The notes beneath the pieces are model-generated. The model saw only the letters and a list, made by a program, of their open reading frames with translations, was not told the DNA's origin and made no database searches. The translations under genes and the position numbers were made by a program. From assembly GCA_032622095.1 (NCBI GenBank), contig CP136063.1, forward strand, positions 15,851,814 to 15,915,813: a stretch of DNA of 64,000 nucleotides. The letters are read 5' to 3'. Numbering within the stretch: position 1 is the stretch's first letter; every line of letters begins with the position of its first letter. The stretch is from Siphonodentalium dalli (taxonomy: Eukaryota; Mollusca; Scaphopoda; Gadilida; Siphonodentaliidae). Shown piece by piece: positions 1-10,324 of the stretch.

Positions 1-1666
1 ACATAAAAAACAACAGAAACCGAGAGCAATGTAAGTATATGCGTCAATCCATGCCCAACTGATCGATTTGCAAATGTATCATTACAATGTATCGATTTGC
101 AAATGTATCATTACAATGGCTTGATATAAAATGAGTCCCACATCCAGAGCAACGGATGGGGTGAAGTCTGAAATATTGCTAGGACACTCCAACTCACCAG
201 GACCTCTTCTGTACACCCCTGATCCATGGTAGACAGGTGCAAATAGGCATTTCCCGGGCAATATAGAGGGCTTTCGCTGCATAAATCAACAATCAGTTAG
301 CTCTAGATTGTTCAGGTTTCATTTGAAGCTTTTGGCTATAAAGTGATACTACACCCCATTGTTAGAGGGATGGGGCATGCAAGCAACTGAAAGGTCCACG
401 GAATATCTAAGCTTGGCTGTGAAACATGTAATATAACAACACTTACATGTATGTTGAAATTAGTTAGATTAGTTCTATGTTTATTACACATCTCCTACTT
501 ATAACTGGATACAGTTTGACAATAGGAAAATTCAGATATAGTGTGAGAGGCTGCTGGAAACTCGAACTAGCCCTACATCAAGTGCATGCACAAGCGGATA
601 CATGTGGCTTGTTTAATCAATTTCGTTTCCCTGGTAATGTGTGTAGCAGTGTGTATATAACAATTCATTCATCGTGTTTTATAGCATTTTTGTCGACCAA
701 AATCTGGTTTTATGATGTTGAAACGTGATATAAAGCTACTACGAGATAACTCGTAGTTGGCACCTGGGACGGAATTTACCAGTGGTCATTGCTGGTTCCA
801 GCTACGAGTTATCTCGTAGGTAAATAAATATTAAGTTTTTGACGTCTTAGATGACGTATAGTGTACCGGTGATTGTATATACATTCATTTACCGTGTCTT
901 ATACATGTACGCGATCTGTTTGTACATGTGAGCTAGTAGTCTCGCCATCTAAGTCATTGAAAATGTAATTGTATTTACCTACGAGATAACTCGTAATGGC
1001 AGCAGCGATGAAGCACTTCCATCCCAGTTGCCGACTACGAGTTATCTCTAGTAGCCTTATGACATGTTTCAGCAACATATAACCCGATATTGGTCGAACC
1101 ATCACTCCTATATACGTAATAAATCAACTACTATCGGCTAAACATGCAATCCCATGTTGGCATACGGGATGGAAATACCCATTGGTTTTCGGCAGTGAAC
1201 GCGTTAAAGATGTATATTAGTGAGTTAGGTTTCATAATTTAAGTCAGTATACATATTTGGTATATATGAAACAACATGAAAGACATTTTCTATTTTCCAT
1301 AGAATAGCAGTCACCAGATGTCACAGCAATATTTTTGTTCTAGCAATTTGAATTCCCAATTCACTGCAGTAAAGTATTACATGTTAACACCAGGAATGTA
1401 TAGGGGAAATTGCAAACCGGGTGTTACAAATAAAACAAATTAAACGAAAGAAAAATTTGCACACACCCCCCAAACGCACTTAAATCTGCTTAAATGCCAA
1501 ATTTACGAAAATAGTATACATTTGGGGAAATCACTGTTGCTCAGATTTTAAAGAAAAATAATGAGAATATGACATAAACTGTCATCTTTGGTTTCAGTTT
1601 ATGGACCAATGTGGTCCTCTACAATAGGCAATACGCGGAAATTTTCTTGGTTACCGGTTGAACTAT
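1..1666. repeat. Direct duplication, copy 1 (left edge cut by window)
   Basis: Positions 1-1666 recur at 6120-7785 with a constant offset of 6119. I see one difference by eye (A at 1199, T at 7318). The match stops after AACTAT at 1666. The left limit is unknown because the window starts here. Short ORFs inside it look like chance ORFs. It holds paired inverted 18-mers at 739-819 and 979-1054. A diverged relative of its right part (from about 1200) lies at 21480-21745, so only the near-identical copy is recent. Confidence 0.95.
739..819. repeat. Inverted 18-mer pair (hairpin); also 979-1054, 6858-6938, 7098-7173
   Basis: CTACGAGATAACTCGTAG at 739-756 is followed by its reverse complement at 802-819. 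A similar pair with slightly imperfect ends lies at 979 and 1035. The 18-mer is itself one base from a perfect palindrome. Related palindromes occur near 5768 and 6098. These look like small fold-back elements. Confidence 0.7.
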
Positions 1667-2241
1667 TTTTGGCTATGGTCAATTTAAAAAATGCATGTTC
1701 AACTGCGTCAATGCTAATGACCACAGTTGCTTTTTTGTAGAAAAATAATGCATTTGAAAAATTATAGGCACAATGTACATATTCATTCAAGTGTTCCCTG
1801 TGAAAATTCAGACATTTTCTTAGCATCGTTACCAGGTTCAATAATATACTGTGAAAATCATAAATAGGCAGCTGCAATTTAGAATGACAGTGTACTATAG
1901 TTTCATCAGAAAAAAATATGTAAAATTATATGTATATGGGGTATCCTCATCTGGGAAACATAATCTCTTTATTCGTCCCTGCTTGCAGTCTTCCCCAAAA
2001 TTTTGCACCATTGCACTATGGTACGTTATTTGTTGCGATTGGACTTTTTTGTATTTGGGGCCACTAATAGTGAGTTATGATTGATGCTACTGGCGTGGAA
2101 TCCCGTGGTTAGAGAAATAGAAAGTCCATGACAAGTATTCAGACAAACTATTTATATTTTGAATGAGTTTTCCAGCGACATATAATACCAATAGTAATAT
2201 TACATATCTGGGAATCTAAAATCCAAATTGGGCATTTCCTT
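1667..2241. other. Intergenic, no gene seen
   Basis: AT-rich sequence between the duplication edge and the nested MITEs. The short ORFs on both strands have no recognisable domain. Confidence 0.5.
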
Positions 2242-2686
2242 TTAAAGATGGATTATCTCTTTAAAGATGGATTATCTCTTTAAATAACAAATTTGAAATA
2301 GTTGCGTGGGTATAAAATAATAAATATGTATTGAAGACGCCTGTCCGGAAAGGCTTCTATATATTAATATTGATTTTATTTAGAATATTTGATTGGGCCC
2401 ATTTATTTGTCTATTTTAGAATAGAACATTCGGGTGATACAATATAGCGATAGACAGCATTAGTCTGTTCCTATGGCCACACACCCGAATGTCAAATGTC
2501 CCAGATTGATTGGTTGTATTGTTTTATTCCATAGTTATAAGCGATAATGAGTATAATTAACGTTTATGTGTGACAAAATAGCATAATAACATTTCTGGTC
2601 TCTGTTAACAGTCACCACTATTGTTCGTTAGCTAAACAACCACACCTATTTAGACGAGAAAATATTCGAAATAAAATTAATATTAA

Positions 2687-3728
2687 AGGTGGATTATCTC
2701 TTTGTAAACATGCATTATATAGTTACCTGGGTATAAAATATTAGATTTGAATCGAAGACTCCTGTCCGGAAATGCTTCCCACGATTAATATTCATTTTAT
2801 TTCGAATATTTTCTGGTCTAAAAAGGTGTGTTTGTTCCGCTAACGAACAATAGTGCTACTGTTAAAGGTGGATTATCTCTTTGTAAACATGTATTATATA
2901 GTTACCGGGGTATAAAATATTAGATTTGAATCGAAGACTCCTGTCCGGAAATGCTTCTATCGATTAATATTCATTTTATTTCGAATATTTTCTGGTCTAA
3001 AAAGGTGTGTTTGTTCAGCTAACGAACAATAGTGTATACTGTTAACAGAGACCAGAAATTATATTGTGCAATTTTGTCACAAATAAACGTTAATTATACT
3101 CATTATCGCATATATCTGTGGAACAAAACAATACTAACAACCAATCTGTGACATTTGACATTCGTTGCGTAGCCGTAGGAACAGCCCAGTGCTCTATATC
3201 GCAATACGGTCTATCCGAATGGTCGGTTCTAAAAATAGTAACATAAATGGGCCCGATTTAATATTCGAAATAAAATCAATATTAATAGATAGAAGCTTTT
3301 CCGGACAAAGGTCTTCAGTTCTTATCTATTATTTTATACCCACGCAACTATTTAAAATTTGTTATTTAAAGAGATAATCCATCTTTAACAGAAACCAGAA
3401 ATTTTATTGTACAATTTTGTCACAAATAAACGTTAATTATACTCATTACCGCTTATATATGTGGAACAAAACAATACAAAAAATAAATCTGGGACATTTG
3501 ACTTTCGGTGCGAAGCCATAGGAACAGCCCAGTGCCCTATATCGCAATATGGTATCATCCGAATGGTCTGTTCTAAAAATAGTAACATAAACGGTCCCGA
3601 TTTAATATTCGAAATAAAATCAATATTAATTGATAGATGCTTTTCCGGACAGGGGTATTCTGTTCATGTCTATTATTTTATGCCCATGCAACTATTTAAA
3701 ATTTGTTATTTAAAGAGATAATCCATCT
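2687..3728 (+). mobile_element. TTAA MITE copy 2 (inside copy 1)
   Basis: Flanked by TTAA at 2683-2686 and 3729-3732. The left part is 2687-2861 and the right part 3389-3728, together about 515 bp, the normal full length. The break falls at the element's own internal TTAA (family context CTG-TTAA-CAGAGACC), where copy 3 is inserted. Confidence 0.88.
2866..3384 (+). mobile_element. TTAA MITE copy 3 (innermost, full length)
   Basis: 519 bp, starting AGGTGG and ending CCATCT, flanked by TTAA at 2862-2865 and 3385-3388. It sits in the internal TTAA of copy 2, so it is the youngest of the three. An ORF of about 70-86 codons recurs in several copies of this MITE, but conservation of the repeat itself explains that. 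Confidence 0.92.
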
Positions 3729-3775
3729 TTAATATTAAGCATTTCCGGACAGGAGTCTTCGATTCAGATCAAATT

Positions 3776-4420
3776 CAGCCACGTTTGTAAATGTATTTAA
3801 ATCGAAAAGTGTATCGTGACAAAACCAGCCCAAAATATCCCATAGCACCTTTGGCAAAATTTAACAGGAACTATTTCTTTATATTGAAGCCTGATGATTT
3901 ATTAAGTCAATCCTGCGCGAGTCCAAATGCGCCCAAAACATTACGCGTTTTTCTTTCCGGTATCGGTGACGCATCGATGTAATAATGGGGTTGCAGTTAT
4001 GAGCTGTTGCGCGTTCACCGAGAAATAGTTGCAACTAGTCACGTGGGCGCCGACCAATCGAAATGCTGGATTTAGTGATAATCACACTTGGTATGTAAAT
4101 ATATATATATATATATATATAATACCGATGTGTGGCACATTCAAGGTGGACATGTCTTTTCTTTTCCTGTTATTTTAAATACATATACCTGTTATGCTCG
4201 AAAACCAATGGTTGTCTCAATGTATTCTCTATTTATCCCACATGCACTGGTTATTGGGAACATTAAAAAAATTCGACTCCATCGCAATTAAAAGACATTG
4301 GGGTGAGTAGATCATATATGTTAATATCATCATTAAATTAGGCTATTTACTTTTGTTAAAGGCCCATAGTTGAATGGTCAGGTTTCTAGAAACAATATAA
4401 GCTCTATAAGCCCTGCGGAA
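3776..4420. other. Intergenic, with a short TA microsatellite
   Basis: No gene recognised. A (TA)n tract of about 23 bp lies near 4098-4121. The ORFs at 3791 and 4088 show no domain. Confidence 0.5.
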
Positions 4421-4780
4421 CCTAATACATAGGTTCCACAGCATATAATGATATTACATGGGTGTGATAACCTAATACATGGGTTACACAGCATATAATG
4501 GTATTATATGGGTGTGAGAACCTAATACATGGGTTCCACAGCATATAATGGTATTATATGGGTGTGAGAACCTAATACATGGGTTCCACAGCATTTAATG
4601 GTATTATATGGGCGTGAGAACCTAATACATGGGTTCCACAGCATATAATGGTACTATATGGGTGTTATAACCTAATACATGGGTTCCACAGCATATAATG
4701 GTATTATATGGGTGTGAGAACCTATACATGGGTTCCACAGCATATAATGGTACTTTATGGGTGTGAGAACCTACACATTG
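4421..4780. repeat. 50-bp tandem repeat, about 7 units
   Basis: Units begin CCTAATACATGGGTTCCACA at 4421, 4471, 4521, 4571, 4621 and 4671, then a shortened unit near 4721 and a decayed start near 4768. The units are close to identical. ORFs across it on both strands are by-products of the repeat. Confidence 0.93.
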
Positions 4781-5824
4781 AGCTCCTTGCAGAGTGCCAA
4801 CTCGTTGGCTCGCTCCAAGGTGATTGGATGTGGCGATCACGTGTATCGACCATGTGTTGCGCGATAAATTATCAATTTAATGTTAGAAAAATGGCCACAT
4901 CGAATCGCCTTCATTTATTTGTTTACGGTACCGCAGAAACGGCGAAATCACGACATGACATCCCGCTTACATCTTTTATGTGGAGCCGACTTCGGCATCG
5001 ACTTACATGTCCACTATGTTGCACCATGACTTGTATTCAGAACTTACCGTCGTACGAAGCCGTAAAAATAAATTGATAAATATTTTTAATTTGGCAACTT
5101 CGGAGAAATCTGATCAAATCATTACTTATTGTACTGTAGATGTTCTGGAATAATGTCAACACTATCTGATTTATATCTGCATGTGAACCGAACAAGACAT
5201 ACAAACATAATATTAAACGGGTAAAACATAATGTGAATCTCCAAGAGTTTTGTTGGGATATGAAATTTTATGAAACGAGCTTGATAAATTTAATTCACAA
5301 CGAGATGTAGACGAGTTTCATAAAATCTTATATCACAACATAACGAGTTGAAGATCTTTTATATCACATCAAAAAAGCTAGAGCGTTGTGCCTTTTTAAA
5401 AAATCAAAAGTTAAACTTCAACGAACATAGCAATCATTTTGTAATGGCTGGTATTCGTGTCAAGCGTATCTTTTCTAAATAATATTAATCTGGACGTTAA
5501 TTTACTTGCCGCGATGCCAAGTATCTCGGGAAGCACGCGGCGATTACACACTAGTCAGAGATAAGAATATATCTAATGGAACTATCAATGATATTATAGA
5601 GGTTTCATGTGATATAAAACAAATATCACACACCTTACTGTGGAAGCTTATGTCTGGTGTTAATGTAGTTTGACTTCTATTTACATTTCCGGCGATTATT
5701 GAATGACAAAACACGAGCATGTCTTTACCTATGATTTAGTCTCTGAGCTTTGGTCACATATTGGGCACTACAAGTTAACTCGTAGTGGCAATCAACGTGT
5801 TAAAACTGCATCATAATGATATAA
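4781..5824. other. Intergenic segment paralogous to 20.37-21.0 kb
   Basis: 5218-5660 aligns by eye with 20370-21000, including GAAACGAGCTTGATAAATTT and the segment around CACGCGGCGATTAC. 5241-5350 is a decayed hairpin (GTTTTGTTGGGATAT against its complement) that is better preserved at 20407-20535. No gene recognised. Confidence 0.6.
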
Positions 5825-6119
5825 TTGCGCGTGCTTGGTTACTTTCTGTTAGCATGCTGTGATATCATGTCCTCCCTCCGTCATCGTCCGGTGTTTGAGA
5901 ATAAGGACAAGATAATTATGGTGACGGACCTGGCTACAGGAGGAGTGTTATACGGTGCGTTACTGCACACCCATTGGGTCTGCTTGCTTTTATCTAACCA
6001 CTCATTACTCTAACTTTAGCACAATAACGTATCTGCTCAGTCTATAGCTCTATCTTTTTAGTAGCACACGGTTGCGTGGGGACTGATGCTGCGGGTTAAC
6101 TCGTAGTGGTGTTCATACC

Positions 6120-7785
6120 ACATAAAAAACAACAGAAACCGAGAGCAATGTAAGTATATGCGTCAATCCATGCCCAACTGATCGATTTGCAAATGTATCA
6201 TTACAATGTATCGATTTGCAAATGTATCATTACAATGGCTTGATATAAAATGAGTCCCACATCCAGAGCAACGGATGGGGTGAAGTCTGAAATATTGCTA
6301 GGACACTCCAACTCACCAGGACCTCTTCTGTACACCCCTGATCCATGGTAGACAGGTGCAAATAGGCATTTCCCGGGCAATATAGAGGGCTTTCGCTGCA
6401 TAAATCAACAATCAGTTAGCTCTAGATTGTTCAGGTTTCATTTGAAGCTTTTGGCTATAAAGTGATACTACACCCCATTGTTAGAGGGATGGGGCATGCA
6501 AGCAACTGAAAGGTCCACGGAATATCTAAGCTTGGCTGTGAAACATGTAATATAACAACACTTACATGTATGTTGAAATTAGTTAGATTAGTTCTATGTT
6601 TATTACACATCTCCTACTTATAACTGGATACAGTTTGACAATAGGAAAATTCAGATATAGTGTGAGAGGCTGCTGGAAACTCGAACTAGCCCTACATCAA
6701 GTGCATGCACAAGCGGATACATGTGGCTTGTTTAATCAATTTCGTTTCCCTGGTAATGTGTGTAGCAGTGTGTATATAACAATTCATTCATCGTGTTTTA
6801 TAGCATTTTTGTCGACCAAAATCTGGTTTTATGATGTTGAAACGTGATATAAAGCTACTACGAGATAACTCGTAGTTGGCACCTGGGACGGAATTTACCA
6901 GTGGTCATTGCTGGTTCCAGCTACGAGTTATCTCGTAGGTAAATAAATATTAAGTTTTTGACGTCTTAGATGACGTATAGTGTACCGGTGATTGTATATA
7001 CATTCATTTACCGTGTCTTATACATGTACGCGATCTGTTTGTACATGTGAGCTAGTAGTCTCGCCATCTAAGTCATTGAAAATGTAATTGTATTTACCTA
7101 CGAGATAACTCGTAATGGCAGCAGCGATGAAGCACTTCCATCCCAGTTGCCGACTACGAGTTATCTCTAGTAGCCTTATGACATGTTTCAGCAACATATA
7201 ACCCGATATTGGTCGAACCATCACTCCTATATACGTAATAAATCAACTACTATCGGCTAAACATGCAATCCCATGTTGGCATACGGGATGGAAATACCCA
7301 TTGGTTTTCGGCAGTGATCGCGTTAAAGATGTATATTAGTGAGTTAGGTTTCATAATTTAAGTCAGTATACATATTTGGTATATATGAAACAACATGAAA
7401 GACATTTTCTATTTTCCATAGAATAGCAGTCACCAGATGTCACAGCAATATTTTTGTTCTAGCAATTTGAATTCCCAATTCACTGCAGTAAAGTATTACA
7501 TGTTAACACCAGGAATGTATAGGGGAAATTGCAAACCGGGTGTTACAAATAAAACAAATTAAACGAAAGAAAAATTTGCACACACCCCCCAAACGCACTT
7601 AAATCTGCTTAAATGCCAAATTTACGAAAATAGTATACATTTGGGGAAATCACTGTTGCTCAGATTTTAAAGAAAAATAATGAGAATATGACATAAACTG
7701 TCATCTTTGGTTTCAGTTTATGGACCAATGTGGTCCTCTACAATAGGCAATACGCGGAAATTTTCTTGGTTACCGGTTGAACTAT
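6120..7785. repeat. Direct duplication, copy 2
   Basis: Second copy of 1-1666, almost base-for-base. It runs straight into the 3' flank of zinc-finger gene ZF1, and the paralogous ZF2 locus has related sequence in the same place, so this copy is probably in the original position. Either a recent local duplication or an assembly or haplotype artefact could explain the near identity. Confidence 0.95.
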
Positions 7786-7932
7786 CTCCCGCGGAAATTT
7801 TCTTGGTGACCGGTTGAACTAACTCCTACAATGGAGCCCGTTTCAGACTTGGCGTCTAGACTAAAATAGTCCAAGATGGCCGCCAATATAGCATGTGGTC
7901 AAAGTAAAATAAGTTATGGATTATCACACAAA

Positions 7933-8120
7933 AGTCGTCACCAACACGGTCGATCTCCGATGTGACGTCACCAACACGAGCTATAGCAGGTGTGATGTCA
8001 TATATATATGTAATTTCCAATGTGACGTCACCAACACGATCGATATCCGTCATGACGTCACTGACACTAGCAATCGACACTGTGACGTCACCAACACGGT
8101 CGATCTCCTATGTTACGCTA
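7933..8120. repeat. 30-bp minisatellite with TGACGTCA (CRE-type) octamers
   Basis: Seven units with an exact 30-bp period. The perfect palindrome TGACGTCA is at 7963, 8023, 8053 and 8083, with degenerate versions at 7933, 7993 and 8113. The consensus resembles TGTGACGTCACCAACACG plus a variable 12 bp. TGACGTCA is the classic CREB/ATF site. Read on the minus strand, the unit encodes a 10-residue repeat like RVGDVTSEID in frame with ZF1, so it probably began as coding sequence. Confidence 0.9.
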
Positions 8121-8845
8121 CCAACACGGGCGCTGTGGATTGTCATATGTGTGATCAAGTGGCTTGACTGACTAAATGATTTCTCACATATATCACAATG
8201 GTAAGGCTTATCTCCGCTGTGGATTGTCATATGTGTGATCAAGTGGCTTGACTGACTAAATGATTTCTCACATATATCACAATGGTAAGGCTTATCTCCG
8301 CTGTGGATTCTCTTATGTATGATCAAGTGGCTTGACTGATTAAATGATTTCTCGCATATGTCACATTGGAAGGGCTTATCTCCAGCGTGGAGTCTCTTAT
8401 GTGTGATCAAGTGGTTTGACTGATTAAATGATTTCTCGCATATATCACATTGGTAAGGCTTATCTCTGCTGTGGATTCTCTTATGTGTGATCAAGTTGTT
8501 TGAACGATTAAATGATTTATCGCAGATATCACATTGGTACGGCTTATCTCCACTGTGGATTCTATTATGTGTTATCAAGTTGCCGCTACGAGAGAATGAT
8601 TTCTCGCACACGTCGCACTGATACGGTCGATCTCCGGTGTGTATTCGTGTGTGTCTCGTTAGGCTGCCGTACTGAGCGAAGGATTTCTCACATATGTCAC
8701 ACTGATATGGGCGATGTCCGGCGTGATTTCTCTTGTGTCTGGTCAAGTTACCCTTATCAGTAAATGATTCTCCGCATATATCGCACTGATATGGGCGTTT
8801 AACTGTTTGGGCGGTCCCATGAACAATCGGGTTAGCCTCTGCCAT
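8108..8845 (-). CDS. C2H2 zinc-finger protein ZF1 (8 fingers)
   Basis: Predicted nuclear DNA-binding protein of 245 residues. The ATG at 8843-8845 opens an N-terminus beginning MAEANPIVHGTAQT, shared in pattern with ZF2, ZF5 and ZF6. Eight C2H2 fingers follow from about residue 18, joined by linkers such as TGDRP and SGDKP rather than the canonical TGEKP. Fingers 7 and 8 are identical: an exact 84-bp tandem duplication (8131-8214 and 8215-8298). The frame closes at TAG (8108-8110), but the same frame then stays open for about 83 codons through the 30-bp array to 7856. Its paralogue ZF2 runs on into such a tail. I see no KRAB, BTB or other effector domain. The DNA target is unknown. It appears intact. 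Confidence 0.88.
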   Translation of the reverse strand: MAEANPIVHGTAQTVKRPYQCDICGESFTDKGNLTRHKRNHAGHRPYQCDICEKSFAQYGSLTRHTRIHTGDRPYQCDVCEKSFSRSGNLITHNRIHSGDKPYQCDICDKSFNRSNNLITHKRIHSRDKPYQCDICEKSFNQSNHLITHKRLHAGDKPFQCDICEKSFNQSSHLIIHKRIHSGDKPYHCDICEKSFSQSSHLITHMTIHSGDKPYHCDICEKSFSQSSHLITHMTIHSARVGSVT

Positions 8846-9230
8846 TGTGTGTAATTATATCATAAAGCGATGATCTACATCAATCTTATCTCATTCGAAT
8901 ATAAGTTCATCAACAAATTTTGACTGTAAATTATATAGCTCGTAATTACGTATCAATCGATATATTTCCACGCCGAACAAAGGACGACGGGAATATTATA
9001 TTCTTGGATTAACAGGAGTTTCAATGTGTGGTTTCACACAGTAGATCCTTCCGTATAACGGTAATTAACAACGTAGCCTATATAATATCAGACAGTTATA
9101 TTATAAACTGGATGGTAATGTCATTAGCATTATTATGTTTTGTGATCACGAATCTAAAGACGTTTCGAACAATTTAAAAGAAAAACACATAACAAAAATA
9201 TATTACCTGCATCCATTTGTAAATTTTATA
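8846..9230 (-). promoter_or_regulatory. Conserved 5' flank of ZF1 with candidate 5'UTR intron
   Basis: This sequence aligns with 24001-24390 (ZF2) and 51287-51690 (ZF6), including AATTATATCATAAA, the GAACAAAGGACG region and GTAGCCTATA. On the minus strand a donor-like GCAG|GTAATA lies at 9202-9210 and acceptor-like TTTACAG near 8925, which would make a noncoding first exon. The conserved block is observed; the exon reading is inference. Confidence 0.5.
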
Positions 9231-9480
9231 AAACACGGTAAACGAGCAAAACGCTGATATTGCATATCTACAGAAAAAGTAGATCATGGGATCACTCCGC
9301 GATGAAAGGACCTGCATTTTGGATGCAGAGGCGGGATACCATGAAATTGTCATAAAAAATATCTCGCCCTCCATACAGATTTCTCAAGTGGAAATTTCAG
9401 AAGCTGCTGTCTTTTTATTGATCAGCAAATATGTTTTCGAAATCTGCTTTGACATCACGGCACTTTGTATTCTAGAATCG

Positions 9481-9742
9481 CTGTGACATTTGACATTCGT
9501 TGCGTAGCCGTGGGAACAGCCCAGTGCTCTATATCGCAATAAGGTCTCATCCGAATGGTCGGTTCTAAAAATAGTAACATAAATGGGCCCGATTTTATAT
9601 TCGAAATAAAATCAATATTAATTGATAGAAGCTTTTCCGGACATAGGTCTTCACTTCATATCTATTATTTTATACCCACGCAACTATTTAAAATTTGTTA
9701 TTTAAAGAGATAATCCATCTTTAAAGAGATAATCCATCTTTC
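9481..9742 (+). mobile_element. TTAA MITE, 5'-truncated
   Basis: Right half of the 520-bp MITE, from CTGTGACATTTGACATTCG to CCATCT at 9720. A second copy of the terminal motif follows at 9721-9742, the same end-doubling seen in the copy at 2242. Confidence 0.85.
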
Positions 9743-10324
9743 AGAATGAGGCTAAAATTAGGCTGCCGCGTATTCGACCGATGTTGAGTGCCTCACGTCG
9801 GGCCCATGTTGCCATGCTATATGGGATATTAAAACAGCTATTATACATGTAAGTATACAATTGTGAAAACTATTTTCTCACATCTGCCCGCACTGCAATT
9901 TTTTTTAATCTTACGTCTGCATTATAGGTGGACAACCAGGGGCTTATATATTCATGTTTTACCCTATGTCTGTATATAGGTGGACAACCAGGCGCTGTTC
10001 ATGTTTTATGGCGCTCATATTAGCTACGAACAATATATGACCTACAATGTACAATTATCAGTGTTTCTTAGCACTAAATTATATCTTCCAATTTCGAAAA
10101 TATGTGCTAACTTTGAGGCTACCCCGTTACTATTCACGTTATAGACTATGTTAGGTAGCATTATTCTATTACGGCCTCCGCTGTTTAAAACCAATTTTTT
10201 AAACGCTCATTTCAGGACCTACTATTTTGTTTGGTATTCTCACATATTTGCGGACACTTCTAGGCTGATGGTGTTTCGATACCTTTTAACTCTGTGATGA
10301 TATATTGTCGTTCCTTCCTATCAG
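9743..10324. other. 5' region of ZF3, paralogous to 16.98-17.24 kb
   Basis: 10136-10250 (GACTATGTTAGGTAGC, then TTTTTTAAACGCTCA) aligns with 17045-17125 upstream of ZF4. No coding exon could be identified. A strong acceptor-like tract, TTCCTTCCTATCAG, ends at 10324, so an upstream exon probably lies in this region or further away. Confidence 0.5.

Larger units (their letters stand above)
2242..3775 (-). mobile_element. TTAA MITE copy 1 (outermost of three nested copies)
   Basis: It begins TTAA-AGATGGATTATCTC at 2242, with a doubled terminal motif, and reads in the minus orientation of the family to about 2682. It is broken there at an internal TTAA. The missing end resumes at 3733 with the GCATTTCCGGACAGGAGTC segment and fades near 3775. 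Family features seen across the window are a length of about 520 bp, 17-bp terminal inverted repeats (AGGTGGATTATCTCTTT / AGATGGATTATCTCTTT), TTAA target duplication and no transposase. TTAA with AGG termini resembles Kolobok/T2-type MITEs; piggyBac-type is the alternative. Confidence 0.85.

Noticed and set aside
82-1105. ORFs of 66, 83 and 68 codons, repeated identically at 6201-7224
   Set aside because: They recur only because the DNA is duplicated almost unchanged. No domain, no related ORF in the diverged copy at 21.5 kb.
5825-6013. 62-codon ORF with a GTG-like donor context (MSSLRHRPVFENKDKI...)
   Set aside because: The paralogous inverted copy at 21360-21480 has an early stop and frameshift, so coding conservation is not supported.
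8512-8763. Plus-strand ORFs across the zinc-finger genes (8512, 23667) and the minus-strand ORF at 50257
   Set aside because: Periodic shadow frames of the finger repeats.
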